Positions 1-7,809 of a DNA stretch of 41,169 nt are shown piece after piece. The DNA comes from a virus. The notes below the pieces were generated by a model. The model worked only from the letters and a program-made list of their open reading frames with translations. It was not told where the DNA came from and did not search any database. The stretch's first letter is position 1; every line of letters starts with the position of its first letter. The translations under genes and the position numbers were made by a program. The DNA is taken from positions 1 through 41,169 of the IMG/VR virus record IMGVR_UViG_3300006751_000029; one strand, 5' to 3'.

Positions 1-77
1 AAGAACCCCCAGAATATATCCAGACCGCAAGGTCTGAAACAACCTTTATATGAGGCTATTACCCCCTCATTTTCAGG
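1..77 (-). other. Non-coding stretch with two hairpins behind the decoration-protein gene
   Basis: Read leftward from the stop codon at 78, this stretch holds two small inverted repeats. One has arms ATGAGG and CCTCAT with a 9-nt loop (about 49-69). The other has arms CAGACC (21-26) and GGTCTG (31-36) around four bases. Neither is followed by a convincing run of T on the leftward strand, so they are weak terminator candidates at best. They may be RNA stability or processing structures between late genes. If the window closes into a circle, the next gene downstream is the one starting at 41151. Confidence 0.45.
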
Positions 78-497
78 TTAACGATAATAAATGTAGACTG
101 TTCCACCACCATCAGCATGAGCAGATGATACGAGAGTAAGGTCATTGTCACCGACAGCAAAGACCGCCTGGTCTTCGTCAAGAGTAGCTGTTGCCACCCT
201 TGCTACGTCAGTTGCCATTGACATTGCACTAGACAGAGCTGTGCTACTATTTTTGACAGTTAATGTTTTAGAACTGACATTTTCGCCATTTCCAACAACA
301 AGAACAATGTCATAAACAGTAAACTTGAACGGAGTATTAATTGTAACAGTTTCACCGCTACCAAGAGCTGTGAAATCACAAATAATTTTTCCATCCTGAG
401 CAACACACTCTGGAACTGTACCATTGCCACTATGAGTAGCAGATATATCTAACGCACCGCCTGAAGCTCGCCAATTAGCAATACTTGATTTAGCCAT
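78..497 (-). CDS. Putative capsid decoration or minor head protein, 139 aa
   Basis: I do not recognise the family by sequence. The protein is small, rich in Gly, Ser, Thr, Val and Ala, predicted mostly beta, and has no membrane segment. It lies directly after the major capsid gene on the same strand, 12 bp downstream. That is the usual place for a head-stabilising or decoration protein. The N-terminus (MAKSSIANW, then repeated T/V/G strands) fits a compact beta-sandwich. The role is inferred from position and composition only. It could also be a short virion surface protein. Confidence 0.55.
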   Translation of the reverse strand: MAKSSIANWRASGGALDISATHSGNGTVPECVAQDGKIICDFTALGSGETVTINTPFKFTVYDIVLVVGNGENVSSKTLTVKNSSTALSSAMSMATDVARVATATLDEDQAVFAVGDNDLTLVSSAHADGGGTVYIYYR

Positions 498-509
498 TAT
501 TTACCTCTA

Positions 510-1784
510 TTATTCAAATGTCGCTAAAATAAGCGAACTTTGATTAACACAGGAAAGAGCCGCTGCATCATGAGCCGCAGATTGATTCTTATAAAAAGCA
601 TCACCTGAGGACTCTAAAGCATCGGCTTCAGCAAAAAAGTCTGCACGATTGTAGCCATTAATGACAGCACCGCCAAGTTCGATGGTATTTGCATGATCGT
701 CCACTTCAGAAGTGAAGTGAAGATCTTCTGCAACTGCTTTACCAATTGCACCTTTACCGAATACAATTGCATTGCGTGTTCTGGCAGTGCCAGAAGCTAA
801 TGTTACAGCAGAATCATCGAGACGGGCAGAAACGGTAGATCCGAAGAAATAACCAGATTCATCCCATTCACGAATACCAACGATATCTTCAAAGATACAG
901 AAACCAGCATAGTAGCCAGCCATTCCATTAAGCTCAGGCATTTTAACACCGCCTGAACCCATGAAACCATAACGCTGGGCACTTTCATAGTCACCATCAC
1001 TTTGAAGAGAAGCAAGCTGTGCTGGATGCATTACAATGCACCAGAACTTGTAACCTTCAGCTGTTTCCATCTGAGGGATCTTTAGAGACATACATTTAAC
1101 ACGCAGTTCTCTTAAAATATCAGCAGTCATAGCTGTGTTACAAGTACCAAGACCACCATCTGTATTACCAATAGCAGCATCTAAGTTTGCATTGGTTTTG
1201 GTATACTTTTCTGTACCAATAACCGTTAAGGCACTGGATACATTTGCATACCAGTTCGGATGATATCTACGAGCGAGACCGAGTCCGTCACTAGATGTAC
1301 CAATAGAAAGGTTAGGCGATACACCTTCATAGAAGGTTTGAAATACAGCCTGGTTTTCCCATTTAGTAAACCATCGTGCTAATTGTGGTCTTGCTTCGTC
1401 CATCAGCTTAAACACTTTTTGACGTTGTTCTGACATAGATCCAGATTTCTTCATGACTGCTTTTCTATACTGATTGCAGTAGGCACGGAGCCACTTCATA
1501 GCCTGGTCTTCACCAGTGCCTTTTAAAGTGGTATCACCGTACACAGGTGAACCAGAAAGTTCACTCAAGAAAGGAATAAGCATATTATCCCGTCCCTGAG
1601 CAACATAGTCACTCAAGATTTCCATTGGATTTCCAGAAGGGCGATAAACGGGGTTACCGTTATCATCCTGCGAGATATCCACATTGCCAGAGAACTGTGC
1701 CCAAAATGTATTGAACCAGCTTTCTTTGCGGAGCAGTGAGTTTAGAATTTCAACATTTGCAATCCAACTTTGTGAGGATTCCAT
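510..1784 (-). CDS. Major capsid protein, N4-gp56/DUF4043-like
   Basis: This 424-residue protein should be the shell subunit of the head. Its length, its position after portal and scaffold, and its sequence character fit the N4-gp56 family (DUF4043) of HK97-fold capsid proteins. Features I associate with the family are an N-terminal arm with a WFNTFWAQF stretch, an early acidic and Gly-rich segment, a central segment around KFWCIVMHPAQ, and a C-terminal GYNRADFF segment at about residues 376-383. The last is typical of this family near the end of the P/A domain. The gene is 24 bp downstream of the scaffold gene. The family call comes from recognition, not a database search. Confidence 0.82.
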   Translation of the reverse strand: MESSQSWIANVEILNSLLRKESWFNTFWAQFSGNVDISQDDNGNPVYRPSGNPMEILSDYVAQGRDNMLIPFLSELSGSPVYGDTTLKGTGEDQAMKWLRAYCNQYRKAVMKKSGSMSEQRQKVFKLMDEARPQLARWFTKWENQAVFQTFYEGVSPNLSIGTSSDGLGLARRYHPNWYANVSSALTVIGTEKYTKTNANLDAAIGNTDGGLGTCNTAMTADILRELRVKCMSLKIPQMETAEGYKFWCIVMHPAQLASLQSDGDYESAQRYGFMGSGGVKMPELNGMAGYYAGFCIFEDIVGIREWDESGYFFGSTVSARLDDSAVTLASGTARTRNAIVFGKGAIGKAVAEDLHFTSEVDDHANTIELGGAVINGYNRADFFAEADALESSGDAFYKNQSAAHDAAALSCVNQSSLILATFE

Positions 1785-1808
1785 AAGTTAAACTCCTGTG
1801 GTATATAG

Positions 1809-2780
1809 TTAACGATTAACCTGTTGATTGACCTTTTGTAATTCCTCATATGAGAGATTGTCGAGAGTTTCTCGGAGTTCTTTTTGGCTAAGATCAGCGA
1901 TTTTAACCATTTTAGCATTTTTGCCAGTACCACGAACATCAACCTTTTCAGAAGTTTTTGCTGTTGCCTTCTGAATATCGCTTCTAGCTTTTTGCTCTCC
2001 GTTCATCTGGTAATGCTTAACAATTTTGTCTACACCAAATTTGTCAATCATCGCCTTCTGAAACGACCTCTCGGTTAACAGCCCATTCTCAACGTAGGAA
2101 TTAGCAGAATCAACCACAGTATTGAACTCATCATCAGATAACTCAATTCCCTGTTTCTGATAGTCATTTTTCATCGAGTCGATAAAATTCTGATTATCAC
2201 GGGAGTTGAACCTGGTTGCGATAGCTTCCTGGGTACGTTTATTGATCAAGTCAGATTCCATCTGCCGAACAAGCTCTTTTTGCTCATTCACAGCGGCATC
2301 ATCATACGGATCAATTATATCCAGTTTCGCTTTTTCCTCAGCCAGACCAGTCTCGATATCATCACCCGACAGCTTGGAGAACACTTCTTCATCAGAAAGT
2401 TCTTCAGGCTTTTGAGCAATTTTTCTCAGCTCACCAAGTTCGTTGCCCTGCTCGCCAATTTTCTTTTGAGAATTAGTAAGCATTTCAAGTAGATCTTCCC
2501 TTGATTTGCCCTGGAATTGTGATGGTTCACTTTCAGAGGTTTCCTGTCCCTCATCTGATGCAGTTGGACTGTCCTGCTCCGCTGCTTGTCCCTCATCGGG
2601 GTCAGCTACAGGTTCCGCTTCATCGGATTCGCTTTTGAGGTATAGGTCACCATCCTTTTCAATTATTAAATTTTCTTTTGTTTCAGCTGTCTCAACAGCT
2701 GCCTCTTCAGGATTAATTTTTTGATCCAAATCATTTAACTCTTTTTGCAAGCCTGGATCTACTTGTGTTTCTTCAGCCAT
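1809..2780 (-). CDS. Putative scaffolding protein, 323 aa
   Basis: The protein is very acidic and largely helical. Its N-terminal third (residues about 1-95) is disordered and rich in E, D, S and Q. The remainder is coiled-coil-like, and the C-terminus ends in a helical segment around LRETLDNLSYEELQKVNQ. This composition, and the position between portal and major capsid protein, are typical of internal scaffolds that guide procapsid assembly and then leave. Its ATG overlaps the stop of the preceding 49-codon gene as TAATG, which suggests coupled translation. No protease domain is visible. Confidence 0.72.
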   Translation of the reverse strand: MAEETQVDPGLQKELNDLDQKINPEEAAVETAETKENLIIEKDGDLYLKSESDEAEPVADPDEGQAAEQDSPTASDEGQETSESEPSQFQGKSREDLLEMLTNSQKKIGEQGNELGELRKIAQKPEELSDEEVFSKLSGDDIETGLAEEKAKLDIIDPYDDAAVNEQKELVRQMESDLINKRTQEAIATRFNSRDNQNFIDSMKNDYQKQGIELSDDEFNTVVDSANSYVENGLLTERSFQKAMIDKFGVDKIVKHYQMNGEQKARSDIQKATAKTSEKVDVRGTGKNAKMVKIADLSQKELRETLDNLSYEELQKVNQQVNR

Positions 2781-2929
2781 TATTTGCCTCTCTTTTTAGT
2801 TATGTTATCTACTTTTGCCTTATAAATATTCCGCATTGCATTTGACCTGGTGTATTTTACTCCTGGCTGCCGATTCGGTTTTTTCAAGGCAGGTTTTAAA
2901 ATAGGTATATTTAAAATCTCATCGAACAT
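2780..2929 (-). CDS. Small basic protein between portal and scaffold, 49 aa
   Basis: Read directly from the sequence. The frame opens with MFDEILNIP and ends KKRGK before a TAA that overlaps the scaffold ATG (TAATG). Proline and lysine are abundant (for example ILKPALKKPNRQPG). The frame fills the gap between the poly-lysine peptide gene and the scaffold gene without leaving space, which argues that it is translated. No strong Shine-Dalgarno is visible, only AAGAAAG upstream. Function unknown. By position it may be a minor head or connector-associated peptide. Confidence 0.55.
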   Translation of the reverse strand: MFDEILNIPILKPALKKPNRQPGVKYTRSNAMRNIYKAKVDNITKKRGK

Positions 2930-2993
2930 AATAAGCTTTCTTTTTCTTTTTCTTCTTCAGTTTTTTCTTCTTCGACTTTTTATACATTTTCAT
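2919..2993 (-). CDS. Poly-lysine micro-protein behind the portal gene, 24 aa
   Basis: Read directly from the sequence. The 24 residues begin MKMYKKSKKKK and end AYYVR, and about 14 of the 24 are lysine. The ATG lies 4 bp past the portal stop, and the TGA overlaps the start of the next small gene. Such a cationic peptide would bind nucleic acid or the acidic scaffold. Because the frame is mostly AAA/AAG codons, it could also be a chance A-rich tract. Its exact fit between two genes supports a real gene. Confidence 0.45.
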   Translation of the reverse strand: MKMYKKSKKKKLKKKKKKKAYYVR

Positions 2994-2997
2994 ATAT

Positions 2998-4944
2998 TTA
3001 TTTGCCACGCTTGTCCACCATTTGGTTTATTTTTTGTGATTCTAATCTTAATTTTTCTTCATCATTCATCATGCCCCGTTCTGTTTTCATATTATCGAGA
3101 AGACCTTTTGTCTTTTCAATATCATTCTGCTGCCTTTGAAGCTCTCCCTCTTCACCTTGTTGAGCTGCCTGAGCCTGCATTGTATTGTCAATAAACTCCA
3201 CAAATTTATCTGAACCTGATATTGGGGCACTTTCCACCAGTGTTCTTATATCCACCAGTGCAGGATTGATCTGACCGATGATATTTGTCAGTGCCAGCAT
3301 CCTGTTAAAATTATCTTCAATGTTAGTAATATTATTTTCACCTTCATCTAGTTCTACATACAGTGACGGGTTTCTAACATCGTTCATCATTTGTCCAGCC
3401 ATTTCTAAATTAATAATCATTTCAGAAAATACGCTTTCTTCCTTTGTTCTGATAATTCTATCTTTTTCTGTATAGACAAATGCAAAATTATCTACAAAAT
3501 CTTTTGCCAGTGCTTTCCTGAGCCTGGATAAATTCTTAAAATACGGATTAATTGCTGCGGCTGCTCTCTGCACTTTCTGCTCAAACAAGACTCCTGACTC
3601 TCCTGATCTTGCTGTTTCCCCTTTCATTGCCTCAGATATCAAAGAAACACGCTGTGCAAAACCAACGCTGTTTTCTGCATTCAGCATAATGTCGGGGGGC
3701 AGTGATCCAGGTGGGAGTTTTTGCGGCATGATAGCAGGATTATTCAGCTCATAAACCATATTAGGCTGATTCCCTTTTTCTTTTAGTGCCTTAATTGTTT
3801 CTTTTTCCCGTTTGTCCACGAAGACACCCCCCGACAGTATCTGGGTGACATAGTCTCTTACTTGAGACTTTGCTTTATTTACATCATCTTGTATGTCGAG
3901 AAGGAGGTCGACTAAAGACGTTTGCTCATTTACCTGGACATTGTAGTTATAGCTCCACACGGGAAAACAATCGAAGTTAGCAGTAGGCTGATCTGCATCC
4001 TCATCTTTAACAACCAAATTTTTAAAATAAGGAATGATCGTTGTAACATGAATTTTATCCTGGTTAAACTCCTGCAGCATCTGCAGTCCTGGATTTTCTT
4101 TTTTCAGTTTTGCCATTTCACTGCGAGGAACAATAGTATAATCTACACCATCAAACAGTTTAACCATTTTTGTTGTTACCCGTTCCTGCATTTCCAGGAT
4201 ACGGTAACGGTCATTAATTTTATCATAATTCTCTAAATTAGCTGAATAAACCTTATCGGTCATTCTGCGGATAGTATCAGACAGTGCGTTCCACCACCAT
4301 TTACCACGCTCTACTTTTACATCATAGGGATCTATCGTATATTTTTCACTGATCACATCCATAGGTTCCCAGCCTTCTTTAACGATCCAGCGGCAATGTT
4401 TTAACTCATAATCATTTCCTCTGGTCTCTGGATCTATATAGACCCTGAAATTATTTAATACTTCATACTCATAATCTAAATATCCATCATCACCCATTAC
4501 CCAGGATCTTTGTATCCAGCCGCCTAATTTTGTCGTTAATGCATCAATAAATGCAATCTGCAGTTTATCTTCCAGATCCTGCTCATCATTAATCGCATTC
4601 CATCTTTTCTGGATCACATCTGCAGTATTCACACTATCTACGGTAATTGGTTTAAACCGTGCCCGTCTTCTGTTAAGCTGTTCATTACCGACCAAGGTAG
4701 AAATAATCGGTGCAATAATATTATACTTTAAAGTTGGTTTTTTATATTTTTTGGCATTGGTCTTTTCATCCGCTGTCCAGGTATCATTATTTAAATACCG
4801 CACAGCTTTCTCGGATTCTTCCCTGGCATTCTCAAATGAGTCACGGGAAAACTTCCAGCTTTTTAATACTTTATCTGCCTGTTTGGATAATACACCAGCA
4901 GCATATTGAGAACCTGATGGCTGTGTCTTACTGTACTCAGCCAT
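2998..4944 (-). CDS. Portal protein, P22-type
   Basis: This 648-residue protein should form the dodecameric ring at the head vertex through which DNA enters and leaves. The N-terminal half contains features I recognise from P22-like portals: an early helical region with a conserved Asn-Asp-Thr-Trp segment (residues about 52-55), a PTLKYNIIAPIIS segment, a GNEQLNRRRARF segment, and a core with FRVYIDPETRGND. The C-terminal part is helical and glutamine-rich, as expected for the crown and barrel of this family. The start codon overlaps the terminase stop (TAATG), so the two are probably translationally coupled. Length is normal for the family. Confidence 0.85.
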   Translation of the reverse strand: MAEYSKTQPSGSQYAAGVLSKQADKVLKSWKFSRDSFENAREESEKAVRYLNNDTWTADEKTNAKKYKKPTLKYNIIAPIISTLVGNEQLNRRRARFKPITVDSVNTADVIQKRWNAINDEQDLEDKLQIAFIDALTTKLGGWIQRSWVMGDDGYLDYEYEVLNNFRVYIDPETRGNDYELKHCRWIVKEGWEPMDVISEKYTIDPYDVKVERGKWWWNALSDTIRRMTDKVYSANLENYDKINDRYRILEMQERVTTKMVKLFDGVDYTIVPRSEMAKLKKENPGLQMLQEFNQDKIHVTTIIPYFKNLVVKDEDADQPTANFDCFPVWSYNYNVQVNEQTSLVDLLLDIQDDVNKAKSQVRDYVTQILSGGVFVDKREKETIKALKEKGNQPNMVYELNNPAIMPQKLPPGSLPPDIMLNAENSVGFAQRVSLISEAMKGETARSGESGVLFEQKVQRAAAAINPYFKNLSRLRKALAKDFVDNFAFVYTEKDRIIRTKEESVFSEMIINLEMAGQMMNDVRNPSLYVELDEGENNITNIEDNFNRMLALTNIIGQINPALVDIRTLVESAPISGSDKFVEFIDNTMQAQAAQQGEEGELQRQQNDIEKTKGLLDNMKTERGMMNDEEKLRLESQKINQMVDKRGK

Positions 4945-6518
4945 TATGCTGATTTCCAGTTAGTAGAACCGCCACCTATAGGAGCTGATTTAAGCACTCT
5001 ATATCTCCATCCTTTTTTCCTTATTTCTGCAGTAACCAAATTAGGAAGAACCTTCAGGCATCCATATCTTGTGGCATCATAATGGTGATCTGGTGCATTC
5101 GTATCGATATCTTCAGGATCATTTTCTGCTGATGGTAAGTTAGGAAATGTTTCAATACTTTGGCTACAATTTTCTGTAAACCTCATTCTAGGCACTCCTT
5201 CATCGGGCACAGATAATGCTTCATAGACGATCTTTGCTCCTGATTTACGATCATTATTTGCCTTGGAAAGATAGATTTCTTCATCACTGTAAAAATCTGC
5301 AGGACTATAAAGTGCCCCTTCTTTCTCCGAATGTTTTGTCCAATATGCTGGATCTGCGATATCATCATCAAAGTCTGTTGGTTTTAATTTATATTTATCC
5401 CAGGTGTACTTATTAACAAACTGTGCCTGCTTTGATGCAGACAGTCCTATTTCGGTAATTTCATCAAATATTATCATATTCATATCACGGTCTACCGCAG
5501 CGAACAAACAAACAAAAGGAGCTTTTGTGCCATAGTCATAGAACCGATACAGGGCATGGTTGCCTTTTTTAAAGTGAACTCCATACTGAAAATCTGACTG
5601 AGGGATCACATGGTGCATCGGGTTCCAGTTATCAAAGAAGGTACCAGCAAAAACATCCCAGCGACCTTCCAGCCACATAGCTCTTAGAATAGGATTCAGG
5701 TTTTTTAGTTTCCTGACATAGGCTGGATCGTTATGAAGTAAGGTAGGATTATCGAAAACAGTCGCTGGGATAAATTGCCAGGAAATGCCCTCTTCATCCA
5801 CATACGCATCTCCTGACTTGTTTTTTTGATAGTATACATCAAACTCATCATTATACACAGGTTTCCCTACTGTAGTTGGTGGGCATACATCAATAAATTT
5901 TTTCTTGAGCCAGATATGTCCAATATTGCCTGGGTTGGATGTCAGGCATATCTGTGGTTTTAATTCTTGGTTATCTGTACGGGCTGAAGTACTTAATTCT
6001 TCGACCCAGTCCTCTGGGAACTGGTTGGCTTCATCAATGCCGATAAAATTATAGTTACCCCCGATGTAGTTATCTAGTGCCCGTCTGTCCTGACAGTGTA
6101 CGAGATAGACCTTGGCTCCGCTGGGAAATAAATAACACTTGCTTCTTTCCTGCCACTTAGCCCCGTACAGTCGGTATAGCTTATCACATTCAGGTTTAAG
6201 GTTTCTTTCAAGCTGTGGGTATGTCCTTCTGATGAGTAATGCGATATAATCAGGGTAGTCAATTGATATTCTTTCAACTTTAACCTGACAGGTTTTACCC
6301 TCCTTTTTAAGATGATCCGCTTGCTCTTTCGTAATTTTTTTCCTGTTACGCTCATAATACCATTTCCTTGGGGTTAGTGCTGCTTTCCAGGATAACATCA
6401 AAGATTTGCCACCTCCTCTGGCTCCTCCGTAGAATATCCAGCTGGCTGAACTCTTTAAAAATTCAGTCTGTTTTCCTTTGTGTGGTTTAAACGCTACCTC
6501 AGAAGGGGAGGTCATCAT
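4944..6518 (-). CDS. terL: Terminase large subunit (packaging ATPase/nuclease)
   Basis: This 524-residue protein is the motor that cuts and packages DNA. The Walker A motif is GGARGGGKS at residues 31-39. Walker B with catalytic Glu is FIGIDE at 158-163. A TSNPG coupling motif lies at 193-197. The C-terminal nuclease domain shows acidic positions in RFYDYG (Asp328), DIADPAYW (Asp386/Asp389) and DHHYDATRYG near the end. Two adjacent ATGs (6518 and 6515) are possible starts. The gene overlaps the upstream SSB-like gene by 20 bp. No small subunit lies next to it. Confidence 0.93.
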   Translation of the reverse strand: MMTSPSEVAFKPHKGKQTEFLKSSASWIFYGGARGGGKSLMLSWKAALTPRKWYYERNRKKITKEQADHLKKEGKTCQVKVERISIDYPDYIALLIRRTYPQLERNLKPECDKLYRLYGAKWQERSKCYLFPSGAKVYLVHCQDRRALDNYIGGNYNFIGIDEANQFPEDWVEELSTSARTDNQELKPQICLTSNPGNIGHIWLKKKFIDVCPPTTVGKPVYNDEFDVYYQKNKSGDAYVDEEGISWQFIPATVFDNPTLLHNDPAYVRKLKNLNPILRAMWLEGRWDVFAGTFFDNWNPMHHVIPQSDFQYGVHFKKGNHALYRFYDYGTKAPFVCLFAAVDRDMNMIIFDEITEIGLSASKQAQFVNKYTWDKYKLKPTDFDDDIADPAYWTKHSEKEGALYSPADFYSDEEIYLSKANNDRKSGAKIVYEALSVPDEGVPRMRFTENCSQSIETFPNLPSAENDPEDIDTNAPDHHYDATRYGCLKVLPNLVTAEIRKKGWRYRVLKSAPIGGGSTNWKSA

Positions 6519-6810
6519 CTTTCGTTTTTATTTTATCCTGTTCCTCTTGTTGTTCTCTTTTAGTATCTTTATGTGCAAATCCAGCTCCCAGCTGATGCTT
6601 CTCAACTTCTTTATCTCTTGCCTCTGGATCTGTCAGCTGCAGCGATAAATAATTTTTACCTGCATCTGATGTTTTTTCCCAGCCAGCTATTCTATATGAT
6701 TTGCCTTCTACATTTAATTTTCCAGTTAAGTCAGGCTTATTATCGCCCTGCTCTTTATAATCATTTGTAAACAATGCTCCTCTATTGGTGTCATCGTATT
6801 TAGAATCCAT
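6499..6810 (-). CDS. Putative single-stranded DNA-binding (SSB-like) protein, 103 aa
   Basis: The C-terminus is DDDLPF (residues 98-103), close to the acidic tip that bacterial SSB uses to recruit partner proteins. A charged flexible linker (residues about 75-97) precedes it. Before that is a compact segment (about 28-62, DLTGKLNVEG to LSLQLTD) whose alternating pattern suits a small OB fold. It is shorter than cellular SSB. ATG 6808-6810 overlaps the end of the upstream gene and has GAGGG 8 nt ahead. Its neighbours are a replication-initiator-like gene and terminase. The SSB call rests mainly on the tip, and the OB fold is not proven. Confidence 0.6.
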   Translation of the reverse strand: MDSKYDDTNRGALFTNDYKEQGDNKPDLTGKLNVEGKSYRIAGWEKTSDAGKNYLSLQLTDPEARDKEVEKHQLGAGFAHKDTKREQQEEQDKIKTKDDDLPF

Positions 6811-7456
6811 GATCCATACCCTCGCTATTCTTGTCTATATATACTCTACTATTTGGTTTATTTTTTTTATCATTTTTTTCCCAGGTTCGCACTGCTGCTT
6901 TCCAATCTACCATCGGTACCTTGCCTATTTTCCAGCCATTGGATTCATAATGATTCAAAAACTGCTGCGGATCCACTTCATTTTTTCGTTCCTTGCAATA
7001 TTCTTTCACCTGCTCTAATGATGGTCTAGTTAATTTACGCCTGGAATAGGGTTGTTTAACAACTTTCTTTTTTTCTCCAGGTTCTGACTGAACAATAAAA
7101 TCACCCTTCTCATTTTCTTTCACCAGCCCAAACCGTTCAAGTGACTTGATAATACTATTATGAAAATTATTATTCGGATGCAATACTTCACCATGATGAA
7201 AGTCAACATACTTTGTAAGATACCATTTATCACTACCCAAATCTATGATTCTATCTCCAAACATTTTAAGTACTTCATCTTTATCACCAATCTTATCAGC
7301 CTTAATAAAAAATTGTGCCAGAGGCAGGTTTACCTCCCAGATTCCTGCATGATCGCATTTGGCACATATATAAAACCAAAAGCATTTATACTCTGGTTTT
7401 AACAGCTGAAACCATTGCTGATCAAATATTCCTGTGTCTGTGTGTCTCTTTGCCAT
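6800..7456 (-). CDS. Phage replication-initiator or helicase-loader-like protein
   Basis: I place the start at 7456 (MAKRHTDTG) because GAGAGG lies 6 nt upstream. A longer reading from 7486 is possible but has no such site. This gives 218 residues. The N-terminal half (FDQQWFQLL to LERFGLV) resembles the winged-helix N-terminus of phage replication organisers. The C-terminus has NHYESNGWKIGK...MVDWKAAVRTWE, a pattern common at the end of phage replication proteins. It would bind the origin and bring in host helicase. It lies in the leftward unit beside the SSB-like gene, far from the DnaC-like gene. Confidence 0.65.
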   Translation of the reverse strand: MAKRHTDTGIFDQQWFQLLKPEYKCFWFYICAKCDHAGIWEVNLPLAQFFIKADKIGDKDEVLKMFGDRIIDLGSDKWYLTKYVDFHHGEVLHPNNNFHNSIIKSLERFGLVKENEKGDFIVQSEPGEKKKVVKQPYSRRKLTRPSLEQVKEYCKERKNEVDPQQFLNHYESNGWKIGKVPMVDWKAAVRTWEKNDKKNKPNSRVYIDKNSEGMDHGF

Positions 7457-7607
7457 GATTACCTCTCTCTTGTTCGTAGGTCTCACTATCGGATTTAATT
7501 TTCCGAATGAGTTCCTGTCTAGTTGCTGCCTCTGCGATAATTATATACCGCCCAGACCTTGTTCTTTTTTTAGCATAAAACTTTGCTTTATCTCTGTCTC
7601 CGACCAT
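7422..7607 (-). CDS. Small hypothetical protein, 61 aa
   Basis: No family recognised. The frame is basic (MVGDRDKAKFYAKKRTRSG) with a short hydrophobic strand RYIIIAEA followed by a helix RQELIRKIKSD, so it may fold as a small alpha/beta unit. A GGAG lies 9 nt before the ATG. The gene overlaps the HTH gene upstream by 20 bp and the replication gene downstream by 35 bp. The tight packing supports translation but not a role. Confidence 0.5.
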   Translation of the reverse strand: MVGDRDKAKFYAKKRTRSGRYIIIAEAATRQELIRKIKSDSETYEQERGNHGKETHRHRNI

Positions 7608-7797
7608 TCAGCCACTCCATTACATCACTATACAAATATCGGATCGTTTTGCCTCCTCTATTGCTGTTATCTATCGCAACTGGCATTGGATCTTCCTCTA
7701 AGTTACGCCATTTATAGATAGCTTGTCTAGTCACTCCTATCTTATCACACAATTCTGCTGTGCTTAATAAAGCTTCTTCTGTCATTGTTATACTCAT
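7588..7797 (-). CDS. Small helix-turn-helix DNA-binding protein (AlpA/excisionase-like)
   Basis: The 69-residue protein holds one MerR/AlpA-type HTH at about residues 11-35 (LSTAELCDKIGVTRQAIYKW). It is followed by a short wing-like segment ending in YSDVMEWLNGRRQR. This is the architecture of AlpA-type regulators and phage excisionases. GGAGAGAAAATG gives a strong start at 7797. Possible roles are control of the leftward promoter or partner of the tyrosine recombinase encoded at 14445. Neither can be settled from sequence. Confidence 0.7.
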   Translation of the reverse strand: MSITMTEEALLSTAELCDKIGVTRQAIYKWRNLEEDPMPVAIDNSNRGGKTIRYLYSDVMEWLNGRRQR

Positions 7798-7809
7798 TTT
7801 CTCTCCAAT

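Noticed and set aside
2850-3194. Rightward 114-residue frame opposite the portal end
   Set aside because: It lies antisense to the portal gene and two small genes. Its Phe/Leu/Ile-rich sequence is the complement of Lys/Asn-rich coding sequence.
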